61,921 nucleotides of DNA from Gammaproteobacteria bacterium. Lineage in GTDB: Bacteria; Pseudomonadota; Gammaproteobacteria; Nevskiales; Nevskiaceae. The position numbers and the translations under genes are program-made. The stretch lies in NCBI GenBank assembly GCA_026398815.1, contig JAPLSA010000016.1:1-61921 (forward strand). Reading direction: 5' to 3'. Of the stretch, positions 27,901 to 35,239 are shown piece by piece; the first letter of the stretch is position 1, and the number at the start of each line of letters is the position of its first letter. The notes under the pieces are model-generated. The model saw only the letters and a program-made list of their open reading frames with translations, was not told where the DNA came from and made no database searches.

Positions 27901-29831
27901 CGCATGCGGCGCCGACCGGGCCGGCTGATCCGCGCCTGGCAGCGCTGAAATCGCACTTCGCGCTGATGCAGGAATTCCTCGACAGCCAGGCCCGGGTGCT
28001 CGACGGCTTCGCGACCGGCGCACTGGCGGTAGCCGATCCGGCGGCGGCCGAGCGCGCCGACCCCGCCCGCCCCGATCCCGACCGCTATCCGCTGCTCGGC
28101 CGGGTGCTGTCGCAGGACAGCGCCAGGCTCGTCTGCGAACGCCGCTACGACCTCGCCTCGGATCTGTTCCTGCGCGATCACGCGCTCGGCTCGGCGCCGA
28201 GTGCGCAGCAGGGCGAGCTGCTGGCGCTGAGCGTCATCCCGTTCACCTTCAGCATGGAAATCGTCGCCGAAGCGGCCTGCCTGCTGACCGGCGACGCCCT
28301 GCAGTTCATCGGCCTCTACAGTTCGCGCGGCCATCGCTGGCTTGGCCTCGACGGCGGCACGCTGGACCTGCGCATCGTCGCCGAGCGCAGCGCGCCGAAG
28401 CCGGAGGAACCCGGCATCGAGCGCGTCTCGGTGCGCCTGTTCCAGGCCGGCGTCGGTGGCCCGGCCGGCGGCGTGCTGGTGTTCGAAGCGATCGCGCTGC
28501 TGGCGGCCGGCTTCCCGTCCGCCCCGGCCGTGCGGCCGTGGTCGTCGACGGACAGCCGGCCGACGCGCAGCAATCCGGACGGCACGCTGTACAGCCGCGG
28601 CATGTTCCACGGCCCCCGGCTGCAGGGCGTGACCTCGATCCGCCGCTGGGCCGACGAGGCGATCGAGGCCGAGATGGTGACGATCGCCACCCACGACTAC
28701 TTCCGCTTCACGCAGCAGCCGCAGTTCCGCACCGATCCGGCGCTGCTCGACGCCGCCGGCCAGGTGGTCGGCTACTGGCTGACCGAGCGCTACACCTGGG
28801 GCTTCAACTGCTTCCCGTACCACGTCGGCAGCTTCCGCCAGTACGCGCCGATGCCGCCGGCCGGCACGCCGGTGATCTGCCGCTGCGACGTGCGGATGAC
28901 CGATCCGCTGCGCATCGAAGCGCATTTCGACGTGGTCGACGGCGCCGGCCGCCTGCTGATGCGCGCCACCCATTGGGAAGACCGCAAGTTCACCGTGCCA
29001 GAGCGCTACTACGCGTTCCGCATGGCGCCGCAGACCGGCTTCCTGAGCGAGGCCTGGCAGGCCGACACCTTGGCCGCCGCCGGCGTCGTCGCTCGCCGGG
29101 TCGTCGCCTTCGACGACGGCTTCCTCGACCAGGGCTTCAGCATCTGGAAGCGGGTGCTGGCCAACCTCGTGCTCGACGACAACGAGCGCCGGGACTGGTA
29201 CGCGCTGCCGGTCACCGGCCCGCAACGCGAGGCCTGGCTGCTCGGCCGGGTGGCGGCCAAGGACGCGGTGCGCATCTGGCTGCAGCAGACGCTCGGCGTC
29301 GCGGTTGCCGCGGCGGACATCGCGCTCGCCGATGACGCCGCCGGCCAGCCGCAGCTGCGGCAGATCGCCGGCGTCAGCCTTGCGGCGCTGCCGTCGATCT
29401 CGATCAGCGCCGATGGCGGCGATGCGCTGGCCGCCTGCTCGGCGCCGGGTCTGGCGGTCGGCATCGACTACCGGCGGCTCGACCGGGCCGCCGCCGATGA
29501 TCCGCTGGCGCAGGCGCTGTCGGCCGCCGAACGCAGCCGTTTCATCGCTGCCGCCGATGGCCCGGACGCCCAGCGCGGCATCGCCCTGCTCGGCGCAGCC
29601 AAGCGCGCTGCTGCCGGCGCCAGCGGCCAGCGCGCCGAGGCCCAGCCAGCGGCCTGGCTGGTCGTCGACGGCGCCCTGCCACAGGCATCGGCACCGGTCG
29701 GCGCCGTGCTGGTCCGGCATGGCGGCGCCGATCACCCGGTGGCGTTGCACCTGCAGGCCGACGCGCTGTTCGCGCTGTCCCTGCGGCCCTTGCCGACCAG
29801 CAGTAGCGGGCCGCGCCCGGCGATGGCCTAG
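24915..29831 (+). CDS. Second PUFA-type PKS: KS-AT-DH with degenerate PPTase-like tail
   Basis: 1638 residues from GTG 24915, 35 nt after the first synthase. KS (about 5-465) has Cys208 in DAACASS, EAHGTGT and a His in SHCLPASGSAS replacing the usual GHxxxAAG. AT (about 575-895) has GHSTGE with Ser679 and GRAYHTS. A Pro/Ala linker leads to a hot-dog dehydratase-like domain (about 1055-1300) with RDHALGS and VIPFTFSMEIVAEA, the PfaC/HglE type, and a second hot-dog half. The C-terminal region (about 1420-1610) resembles a phosphopantetheinyl transferase (REAWLLGRVAAKDAVR; GID with Asp1518), but the KE-A-x-x-K motif reads KRAAAG, so catalysis is doubtful. It likely works as a complex with the first synthase. 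Confidence 0.85.
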   Translation: MSAPLDIAIIGMAGAYAGARDAATFWQNILDGVDAVAEAGPEWAGPYVDPDAKTNDRIYTTRGGFLRDLAEVDLSELGVMPNTLDGGEPDHMLALRFARDALADSGYLNKAFNRERIGIVLGRGTYANRGILTMVQHGMIMDQTMDLIRGLRPDLTAAELDKLKAQFKKQLPPYNAEMVGLLTPNVIAGLIANRLDLMGPNFIVDAACASSLIAIELAVREIHSGRCDMMITGGVQAQCPPQLYMQFCQIGALSHGQLRPFQKGADGTLLGEGVGVLVLKKLSLAEADGDRIYAVIKGIGSASDGKAKGLLTPRLEGEVLALKRAYESSGIDPATIGLVEAHGTGTRVGDKTEIQSLTTLFGPRVGDLPTIALGSVKSMISHCLPASGSASMIKTALALHHKVLPPMLCDEVDPELHIEKTPFYINTEARPWIHAGPHPRRAGVNAFGFGGINAHVILEEYLPPESQLQKTGAGLLHVPGHSELVTLAAASVDELTTLAQQLIAHARGPARPSLAMLARASSQHARGEHRLAVVASDSADLATKLDQALAKLGRPDPAPFKIRAGVHYGRGSLPGKVCFVFPGEGAQYSGMLADLCLNFPQVREWFDFIDESSIKRDGLRRSPVVFPVPNAISAAVRERLDGALYEMDVAAETVFAASIGLYTLLEDLGFRPDAMLGHSTGENTALTASGVRRYERRDEIADTVRDLNRIYRELDREGRIVEGSLLTIGALKPDARRELLRRFGSDDSPIRVAMDNCPNQLVLFGSRFDIADLKDTLAADGAICAELPFGRAYHTSLFAPVADAYREYYADLDFGPGNTVLYSAKSVAPFPDDPLDIRELACQQWESPVRFTETIEQLYADGVRVFVEVGPSGNLTSFIGDTLRDRDDVVSLSTNSRRKAGVTHLHQTLAQLFALGVGFDPQQLYRHREIAALTLRAAPGAAPKVKPKIKLQMPLIHLPDDVRPMPEAKVIIAPAPAGSTPPAAGPATAAPSVAVPHAAPTGPADPRLAALKSHFALMQEFLDSQARVLDGFATGALAVADPAAAERADPARPDPDRYPLLGRVLSQDSARLVCERRYDLASDLFLRDHALGSAPSAQQGELLALSVIPFTFSMEIVAEAACLLTGDALQFIGLYSSRGHRWLGLDGGTLDLRIVAERSAPKPEEPGIERVSVRLFQAGVGGPAGGVLVFEAIALLAAGFPSAPAVRPWSSTDSRPTRSNPDGTLYSRGMFHGPRLQGVTSIRRWADEAIEAEMVTIATHDYFRFTQQPQFRTDPALLDAAGQVVGYWLTERYTWGFNCFPYHVGSFRQYAPMPPAGTPVICRCDVRMTDPLRIEAHFDVVDGAGRLLMRATHWEDRKFTVPERYYAFRMAPQTGFLSEAWQADTLAAAGVVARRVVAFDDGFLDQGFSIWKRVLANLVLDDNERRDWYALPVTGPQREAWLLGRVAAKDAVRIWLQQTLGVAVAAADIALADDAAGQPQLRQIAGVSLAALPSISISADGGDALAACSAPGLAVGIDYRRLDRAAADDPLAQALSAAERSRFIAAADGPDAQRGIALLGAAKRAAAGASGQRAEAQPAAWLVVDGALPQASAPVGAVLVRHGGADHPVALHLQADALFALSLRPLPTSSSGPRPAMA

Positions 29832-29918
29832 TTCCTGCGTTCGCGGCACCTTGCCAGCACTGACAGCACCGACCCTTTTCAAGCCGCATTTCATCCAGAC
29901 GATTCAGGCAGACCCCAG

Positions 29919-31517
29919 ATGACCACCAAGACCCTCTTCATCGGCATGGACGGCTGCACGTTCACCGTGCTGGACGAAATGACCCGCGACCTTCCCGGCG
30001 AAGGCGTCACCATGCCGTTCCTCGCCGGGCTGATGGCCAAGGGCTCGCGCGCCAACCTGCGCTCGACGCCGAACCCGCTGACGCCGCCGGCCTGGACGTC
30101 GATCATGACCGGCCGCGGCCCCGGCCAGCACGGCGTGTTCGACTTCATCCGCGCCGAGGACAAGGGCGGCGAGGTCTACTGGACGCTGTACGACTCGCGC
30201 GATGTCGATTCGGAAATGATCTGGTCGATCGCCAGCCGCCAGGGCAAGTCGATCGCCGCGCTGAACTTCCCGCTGACCGCGCCGCCGCCGAAGGAAGTCA
30301 ACGGCTCGATCGTGCCGGGCTTCATTCCGGCCAAGCATCTGCGCCGCAACTCCACGCCCGGCCTGTTCGAGCGCCTGAAGGAAGCGATTCCGGGCTTCGA
30401 TGCCAAGGAGCTGGCCTGGGACTTCGACAACGAGAAGCAGGCGCTGGAAGTGCTCAACGACAACGACATGGAGCAGTGGGTGCGCTACCACCTGCCGCGC
30501 GAAGAGCAGTGGTTCAAGATCGCCGAGTACATCCTGCAGAACGACGCGCCGGACCTGATGGCGGTGATGTTCGACGGCACCGACAAGATCCAGCACCAGG
30601 CCTGGCAGTTCGTCGACCCGGCGCTGGTGCCGGCCGAGCGCAGCGATTTCTACAACCGCATGCGCGGCGTCTGCCGCGAGTACTTCGCCAACGTCGACCG
30701 CTACATCGAGCGGCTGGTGACGATGGCCGGCCCGGAATGCCAGGTGTTCTTCGCCTCCGACCACGGCTTCACCACCACCGTCGAGACCCTGCGCATCAAC
30801 GCCTTCCTCGAAGAACTGGGCTACCTGAAGTGGGCCGTCAACGACGGCTCCGAGCAGGCGATCCGCCGCGAGGCCAGCGACTTCGCCAACCTCGACTGGG
30901 CCAACACCACCGCCTATTGCCGCACGCCGTCGTCGAACGGCATCCACATCCGCCAGTCGACCAAGCCGGGCGAGCCGGGCATCGATCCGAAGGACTACGT
31001 CGCCTTCCGCGACAAGCTGATCGAAGACCTGAAGACCCTGCGCAACGACGACGGCGAGCCGGTGATCGTCGACGTGCTGAAGCGCGAGGAATGGTTCCCG
31101 GGCCAGCACATGGAGCGCGCCTGCGACCTGACCCTGGTGCTGCGCGACAACGGCTTCGTGTCGATCCGCAACCTGAAGCCGGTGGTCGTCAAGCGGCCGA
31201 GCCCGGCCGGCACCCACCACCCGGATGGCATCTTCATGGCCTACGGCAAGGGCATCGCCGCCAGTGGTCTGGTCGATCGTCTCGACATCCGCGACGTCTG
31301 CCCGACCCTGCTCTACAGCCTCGGCCTGCCGGTGCCGAAGGACATCGAAGGCAAGGCCGCCGAGCCGTTCTTCACCGACAACTGGCTGGCCGAGCATCCG
31401 GTGAAGATCGGCAAGGCCACGGTCGGCGGTGGCGAGAAGGCCAAGGCCGAAGACATGGACGACGAGGAAAAGCGCCAGATCATCGAGCAGCTGCAGATGC
31501 TCGGGTACATGGAATAA
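29919..31517 (+). CDS. Type I phosphodiesterase/nucleotide pyrophosphatase-family protein
   Basis: 532 residues. IGMDGCTF (Asp11) and LTPPAWTSIMTG (Thr55) match the NPP branch of the alkaline-phosphatase superfamily, where Thr is the nucleophile. DGTDKIQHQAW, FFASDHGF and GTHHPDG supply the remaining metal ligands. No export signal is visible, so it is probably cytoplasmic. Such enzymes cleave or transfer phosphodiester groups; here the substrate may be a phospho-lipid or a nucleotide-activated head group (inference). It lies 87 bp after the second synthase and 30 bp before the acetyltransferase pair. Confidence 0.8.
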   Translation: MTTKTLFIGMDGCTFTVLDEMTRDLPGEGVTMPFLAGLMAKGSRANLRSTPNPLTPPAWTSIMTGRGPGQHGVFDFIRAEDKGGEVYWTLYDSRDVDSEMIWSIASRQGKSIAALNFPLTAPPPKEVNGSIVPGFIPAKHLRRNSTPGLFERLKEAIPGFDAKELAWDFDNEKQALEVLNDNDMEQWVRYHLPREEQWFKIAEYILQNDAPDLMAVMFDGTDKIQHQAWQFVDPALVPAERSDFYNRMRGVCREYFANVDRYIERLVTMAGPECQVFFASDHGFTTTVETLRINAFLEELGYLKWAVNDGSEQAIRREASDFANLDWANTTAYCRTPSSNGIHIRQSTKPGEPGIDPKDYVAFRDKLIEDLKTLRNDDGEPVIVDVLKREEWFPGQHMERACDLTLVLRDNGFVSIRNLKPVVVKRPSPAGTHHPDGIFMAYGKGIAASGLVDRLDIRDVCPTLLYSLGLPVPKDIEGKAAEPFFTDNWLAEHPVKIGKATVGGGEKAKAEDMDDEEKRQIIEQLQMLGYME

Positions 31518-31547
31518 GTCGCAGCACGGCGCGAAGCGAGAACGGAC

Positions 31548-32327
31548 ATGGACCGCAGAGAAGGCTTGTCGGCGAGCGACCTGATGGCGCTGGGCGTCTG
31601 CATCGACGAGGGCAACAACAAGGTCCACGACTTCCGCTTCGAGCGGCCGGCGATGATCCACGGCCATCGGCTGAAGAACTGCTCGATGGGCGCCTACGGC
31701 TTCTACAACGCCGCCGGCCTCGCCAGCGCCTACCGGACCCGCTTCGGCCGCTATTCGCAGGTCGGCGAGTCGACCATCGTCGGCCCGCCCGAGCATCCGA
31801 TGACGATGTTCAGCACCCATCCGTTCGCGTTCTCGCGGCCGTCGCACATGCCGAAGATGTTCCAGATGCCGGAGTTCGCACGGATCTCGCCCGAGGAAGA
31901 TGACGGTCCTTCGTGGGCGGAGTCGGAATCGCCGATCGAGACCGTCATCGGCCACGAGGCCTATGTCGGTGCCGGCAGCTTCGTGCGCCGGGGCGTCAAC
32001 GTCGGCGTCGGCGCCGTGATCGGTGCGCGCAGTGTCGTCACCCGCGACGTGCCGCCGTACGCGATCGTCGCCGGCTCGCCAGCCCGGGTGCTGCGCTACC
32101 GCTATCCCGATCCGGTGATCGAACGGCTGCTGAAGCTGGCCTGGTGGAACTACGACATCGGCCCGATCAAGCGCGCGGTCGACTGGGCCGACACCGAGCG
32201 CACGCTCGACGTGCTCGAACAGAAGGTCGCCGACCGGCAGCTCGAAAAGCTGATGCCCGAAGCCTATGCCGTAACCAGCACAGCCACCGGTTACAGCTTG
32301 ACCCGGCTGTCCGCCCCGCTCTACTGA
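31548..32327 (+). CDS. CatB-like hexapeptide O-acetyltransferase (copy 1)
   Basis: 259 residues of the left-handed beta-helix acetyltransferase family. IGHEAYVGAGSFVRRGVNVGVGAVIGARSVVTRDVPPYAIVAGSPARVLR is the characteristic hexapeptide helix and cap, in which GxPA binds CoA. GPPEHPMTMFSTHPF corresponds to the CatB-type loop with the catalytic His. Family members acetylate antibiotics or sugar/lipid hydroxyls; in this operon acylation of a lipid head group is more plausible. The C-terminal extension after the helix (about residue 185 on) is shared with the next gene, so they arose by duplication. Confidence 0.82.
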   Translation: MDRREGLSASDLMALGVCIDEGNNKVHDFRFERPAMIHGHRLKNCSMGAYGFYNAAGLASAYRTRFGRYSQVGESTIVGPPEHPMTMFSTHPFAFSRPSHMPKMFQMPEFARISPEEDDGPSWAESESPIETVIGHEAYVGAGSFVRRGVNVGVGAVIGARSVVTRDVPPYAIVAGSPARVLRYRYPDPVIERLLKLAWWNYDIGPIKRAVDWADTERTLDVLEQKVADRQLEKLMPEAYAVTSTATGYSLTRLSAPLY

Positions 32328-32346
32328 TTCCACTCTCCATTCCGGC

Positions 32347-33123
32347 ATGACCGCCACTGGCCTTTCGGCCCACGACCTGATGCAACACGGCCTGATGATC
32401 GACTCAGGCTCCAGCCGGATCGGCATCGAGCTGCGCTTCGAACGACCGGCCTTCATCTATGGCCATCGCCTGAAGGCCTGTTCGATCGGCGCCTTCACCT
32501 ACTTCAATGCCGCCGGCACCAGCAGCGCCTACCGCTGCAACATCGGTCGCTACGCGCAGATCGGCGAGTCGTCGATCCTCGGCCCGCCCGAACACCCGAT
32601 GGATTGGTTCAGCTCGCACCCGTTCACCTTCACGCGACCGAAGTACATGCCGAACATGTACCGCTTCGAGGACTTCGCGCGGCTGGCGCCGGATGCCCAG
32701 GAAGGCCCTTCGTACGCGGATTCGATGCCGATCGAGACCACCATCGGCCACGAGGCCTATGTCGGCGTCAGCAGCTTCATCAAGCGCGGCGTGCGGATCG
32801 GCCACGGCGCGGTGGTCGGCGCCAAGAGCATCGTCACCCGCGATGTGCCGGACTACGCGATCGTCGTCGGCTCGCCGGCCAAGGTGGTGCGGATGCGCTT
32901 CGCCGAGCCGATCGTCGAACGCTTCCTGAAGCTGCAGTGGTGGCTGTACGATCTCGCGCCACACAAGAACCGGGTCGATTTCTCGAAGACCGAAGCCACG
33001 CTCGCCTACTTCGAGGAACAGCTCGCCGAAGGCCGTCTCGAACGGCTGGTTCCGGCCGCCTGTTCGATCCGTCCTGGGGCAAGCGGCTACGATCTCGAAA
33101 CCTTGCCCGCCCCGCTGTACTGA
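32347..33123 (+). CDS. CatB-like hexapeptide O-acetyltransferase (copy 2)
   Basis: 258 residues, a full-length tandem paralogue of the preceding gene with the same landmarks (GPPEHPMDWFSSHPF; IGHEAYVGVSSFIKRGVRIGHGAVVGAKSIVTRDVPDYAIVVGSPAKVVR; ending APLY like copy 1). Roughly half of the aligned residues appear identical by eye. Catalytic and CoA-binding signatures are intact, so both copies probably function, perhaps on two positions of one product. Only 19 bp separate the copies. Confidence 0.82.
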   Translation: MTATGLSAHDLMQHGLMIDSGSSRIGIELRFERPAFIYGHRLKACSIGAFTYFNAAGTSSAYRCNIGRYAQIGESSILGPPEHPMDWFSSHPFTFTRPKYMPNMYRFEDFARLAPDAQEGPSYADSMPIETTIGHEAYVGVSSFIKRGVRIGHGAVVGAKSIVTRDVPDYAIVVGSPAKVVRMRFAEPIVERFLKLQWWLYDLAPHKNRVDFSKTEATLAYFEEQLAEGRLERLVPAACSIRPGASGYDLETLPAPLY

Positions 33124-33154
33124 CGCCGCCCACCGCTTCCCGACCCTGCCCGCC

Positions 33155-33436
33155 ATGTCCGCTGCGCACGACACCTACGTCAAGCAACTCATCGTCCTGC
33201 TCGAGGACTTCACCCAGGACTGGGATCACGAATTCGAAGGCCGGATGAATGCCGACACGCGGCTGCTCGGCGATCTCGGCTTCGAATCGATCGACATCAT
33301 CCAGCTGGTGGTCGCGATCGAGGAAGACATCTCCAAGAAGAAGGTCCCGTTCGACAAGCTGCTGATGAAAGACGGCCGCTACGTCGACGACCTGAGCATC
33401 GGGCAGATCGCGGATTTCCTCGTCGGCTTCGTCTGA
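33155..33436 (+). CDS. Stand-alone acyl carrier protein
   Basis: 93 residues. DLGFESIDIIQLVVAIEE contains the phosphopantetheine attachment site (Ser45 in GFESIDI), and the flanking acidic helices are typical of ACPs. It is clearly different from the GIDSIKR ACPs of the synthase and closer to ACPs that work with discrete acyltransferases. It probably carries an acyl chain to or from the synthase or the hydrolase encoded two genes downstream. It lies 31 bp after the acetyltransferase pair and 10 bp before the VOC gene. Confidence 0.88.
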   Translation: MSAAHDTYVKQLIVLLEDFTQDWDHEFEGRMNADTRLLGDLGFESIDIIQLVVAIEEDISKKKVPFDKLLMKDGRYVDDLSIGQIADFLVGFV

Positions 33437-33446
33437 AGCCTGCGCC

Positions 33447-33851
33447 ATGCCGGCGGTGCGCCGTCTCGGGGCCATCAGCTACCTGGTTGCCGACTACGAC
33501 GCGGCGATCGCCTGGTTCACCGACGTTCTCGGCTTCACGCTGATCGAGGACACACCGCTGGGCGGTGGCAAGCGCTGGGTCCGGGTGGCGGCCGATCGGT
33601 CGGCCGGCACCACGCTGCTGCTGGCGCAAGCCAGCGACGACGCCCAGCGCGCCCAGCTCGGGCGGCAGGCCGGCGGCCGGGTGTTCCTGTTCCTGGAAAC
33701 CGACGACTTCGTCCGCGACCACGCACGGATGCAGGCGCACGGCGTGCTGTTCCGCGAAGCGCCCCGGCACGAGCCCTATGGCACGGTGGCCGTGTTCGTC
33801 GACCTCTACGGCAATCCCTGGGACCTGCTGCAACCCGCCGTCCCCGCATGA
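33447..33851 (+). CDS. VOC (glyoxalase/dioxygenase fold) protein
   Basis: 134 residues. The vicinal-oxygen-chelate pattern is clear: LGAISYLVADYDAAIAWFTDVLGFTL at the start and YGTVAVFVDLYGNPWDLLQP at the end, giving two beta-alpha-beta-beta-beta modules. The family includes isomerases, lyases and dioxygenases that use a divalent metal. The substrate is unknown; presence in the operon suggests tailoring of the lipid or clearing of a reactive by-product (inference). Confidence 0.75.
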   Translation: MPAVRRLGAISYLVADYDAAIAWFTDVLGFTLIEDTPLGGGKRWVRVAADRSAGTTLLLAQASDDAQRAQLGRQAGGRVFLFLETDDFVRDHARMQAHGVLFREAPRHEPYGTVAVFVDLYGNPWDLLQPAVPA

Positions 33852-33881
33852 CATCCGCAAACCCCGCGATCCGGAGCCTGC

Positions 33882-34742
33882 ATGGCTGAGGTACAGCTGA
33901 ACGACGTCACCATCGCCTACCAGCAGATGGGCGAAGGACCGGACCTGGTGTTCGTGCACGGCCTCGCCGCCAGCCGCGCGTTCTGGTTCCTGCACTACGC
34001 GCTGCCGCTGTCGAAGCACTTCCGCATCACCCTGTTCGACCTGCGCGGCCATGGCTACAGCAGCATGCCGGCCAGCGGCTACCAGGCGATCGATGCGGCA
34101 GCCGACCTCGCCGGCCTGCTCGACCATCTCGGCATCGCGCGCTGCCTGCTGGTCGGCCACAGCTACGGCGGCGGCGTGGCGCTCGAATTCGCTGGCCGGC
34201 ATCCGCAGCGGGTCGAGCGGCTGGTGGTCATGGACACCAAGATCAACGCGCTGCAACCGACCCAGCGGCTGTCGGATTCGCCGCATCTGTCGCCGTTCGA
34301 GATCGACGTCGCCAGCCGTTCCGGGCATGACTGGCAGAACGAGCCGCAGGTCGGCCTGCTGTTCCTCGACGTGCTGGCGCGCTGGAAGACCAGCGGCGGC
34401 GGTTCGGAAGCCAAGGACGTGTTCACGCCGTTCGGCGAGGGCCGTGGCGCGCAGCGCACCGCCAAGCAGTTCGTGGCGCTGATGGACAGCAGCTCGGCGC
34501 TGCAGGAAGTGGTGATGCCCGGCATCGACGGCCCGGCAATCGCCGCGCTGCCGATGCCCTGCCTGTGGATCTACGGCGAGTGGTCGCGCTCGATGCCTAG
34601 CTGCCGCGCGCTGCAGGCCCTGCGGCCGGCTGCGGAGTTCCGTCTGGTAGCGGAAGGCGGGCACTTCTTTCCGATCAGCAATGCCGGTCCGGTGCTCACC
34701 TGGCTGCGACCCTTCTTCGGCCTGGCCGACGCTGCGCCATGA
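33882..34742 (+). CDS. Alpha/beta hydrolase (possible thioesterase or acyltransferase)
   Basis: 286 residues with a canonical alpha/beta-hydrolase core: oxyanion-side VFVHGLAASRAFW, FDLRGHGYSSMP, nucleophile elbow LLVGHSYGGGVALEF, and the catalytic His in EGGHFFPISNAGP. No signal peptide. The synthases carry no thioesterase domain, so this enzyme is the best candidate in the operon to release or transfer the finished chain, though that is inference. It is the last gene of the plus-strand operon. Confidence 0.8.
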   Translation: MAEVQLNDVTIAYQQMGEGPDLVFVHGLAASRAFWFLHYALPLSKHFRITLFDLRGHGYSSMPASGYQAIDAAADLAGLLDHLGIARCLLVGHSYGGGVALEFAGRHPQRVERLVVMDTKINALQPTQRLSDSPHLSPFEIDVASRSGHDWQNEPQVGLLFLDVLARWKTSGGGSEAKDVFTPFGEGRGAQRTAKQFVALMDSSSALQEVVMPGIDGPAIAALPMPCLWIYGEWSRSMPSCRALQALRPAAEFRLVAEGGHFFPISNAGPVLTWLRPFFGLADAAP

Positions 34743-34848
34743 ACGGCGACGATGTCGAAATCTTGTGAAAGTGAGAACAAATCTCGTTTCGCCATCACGC
34801 CGAGAAAGCTCATAAGCTGCGGCCTCCACGTTCTCAGAGGCCGTTCCG

Positions 34849-35172
34849 ATGACTGATCGCAACCCGCTGTCGCGTCGCCGTTTTCTGACGCTCGCCGCCG
34901 CCGTCGCCGCCGTGCCGGTGGTCCTCCACGGGCGCGAAGCCCAGGCCGCTGACCTGCCGATGGTCGCCGCCGACGATCCGACCGCCAAGGGCCTCGGCTA
35001 TGTCGCCGATGCCGCCACCGCGAAGAACCCGGCGTACAAGCCGGGCAGCGCCTGCGCCAAGTGCGCGCTGTTCTCCGGCGCAGCCGGGGCCGCCAACGGT
35101 CCCTGCGGCATCTTCCCGGGCAAGGCGGTGTCGGCCAAGGGCTGGTGCACGGCGTTCGCGCCGAAGGGCTGA
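34849..35172 (+). CDS. High-potential iron-sulfur protein (HiPIP), Tat-exported
   Basis: 107 residues. The N-terminus has a twin-arginine signal (SRRRFLTLAAAVAAVPVV), so the protein is folded with its cluster before export. The mature part has four cysteines in HiPIP spacing (C-AKC-ALF, then GPC-GIF and GWCTAF) that bind one 4Fe-4S cluster. HiPIPs are soluble periplasmic electron carriers. It has its own upstream gap of 106 bp and is followed by a 15-bp hairpin, so it is probably transcribed alone. Confidence 0.9.
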   Translation: MTDRNPLSRRRFLTLAAAVAAVPVVLHGREAQAADLPMVAADDPTAKGLGYVADAATAKNPAYKPGSACAKCALFSGAAGAANGPCGIFPGKAVSAKGWCTAFAPKG

Positions 35173-35183
35173 TCGCAGCGCCC

Positions 35184-35217
35184 GAAGCCCGGCGTGCCAC
35201 CCGGCACGCCGGGCTTC
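35184..35217 (+). terminator. Strong hairpin between HiPIP and the convergent sulfotransferase
   Basis: GAAGCCCGGCGTGCC (35184-35198) and its perfect complement (35203-35217) form a 15-bp stem with a 4-nt loop. The following bases are only partly T-rich (TTGCTGT), so termination on the plus strand is likely but not textbook. It lies between two converging genes. Confidence 0.6.
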
Positions 35218-35239
35218 TTGCTGTCCGCCGCCGGCCGGC

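Noticed and set aside
29904-32456. 850-residue minus-strand frame
   Set aside because: Antisense shadow of the phosphodiesterase and first acetyltransferase; no domain pattern.
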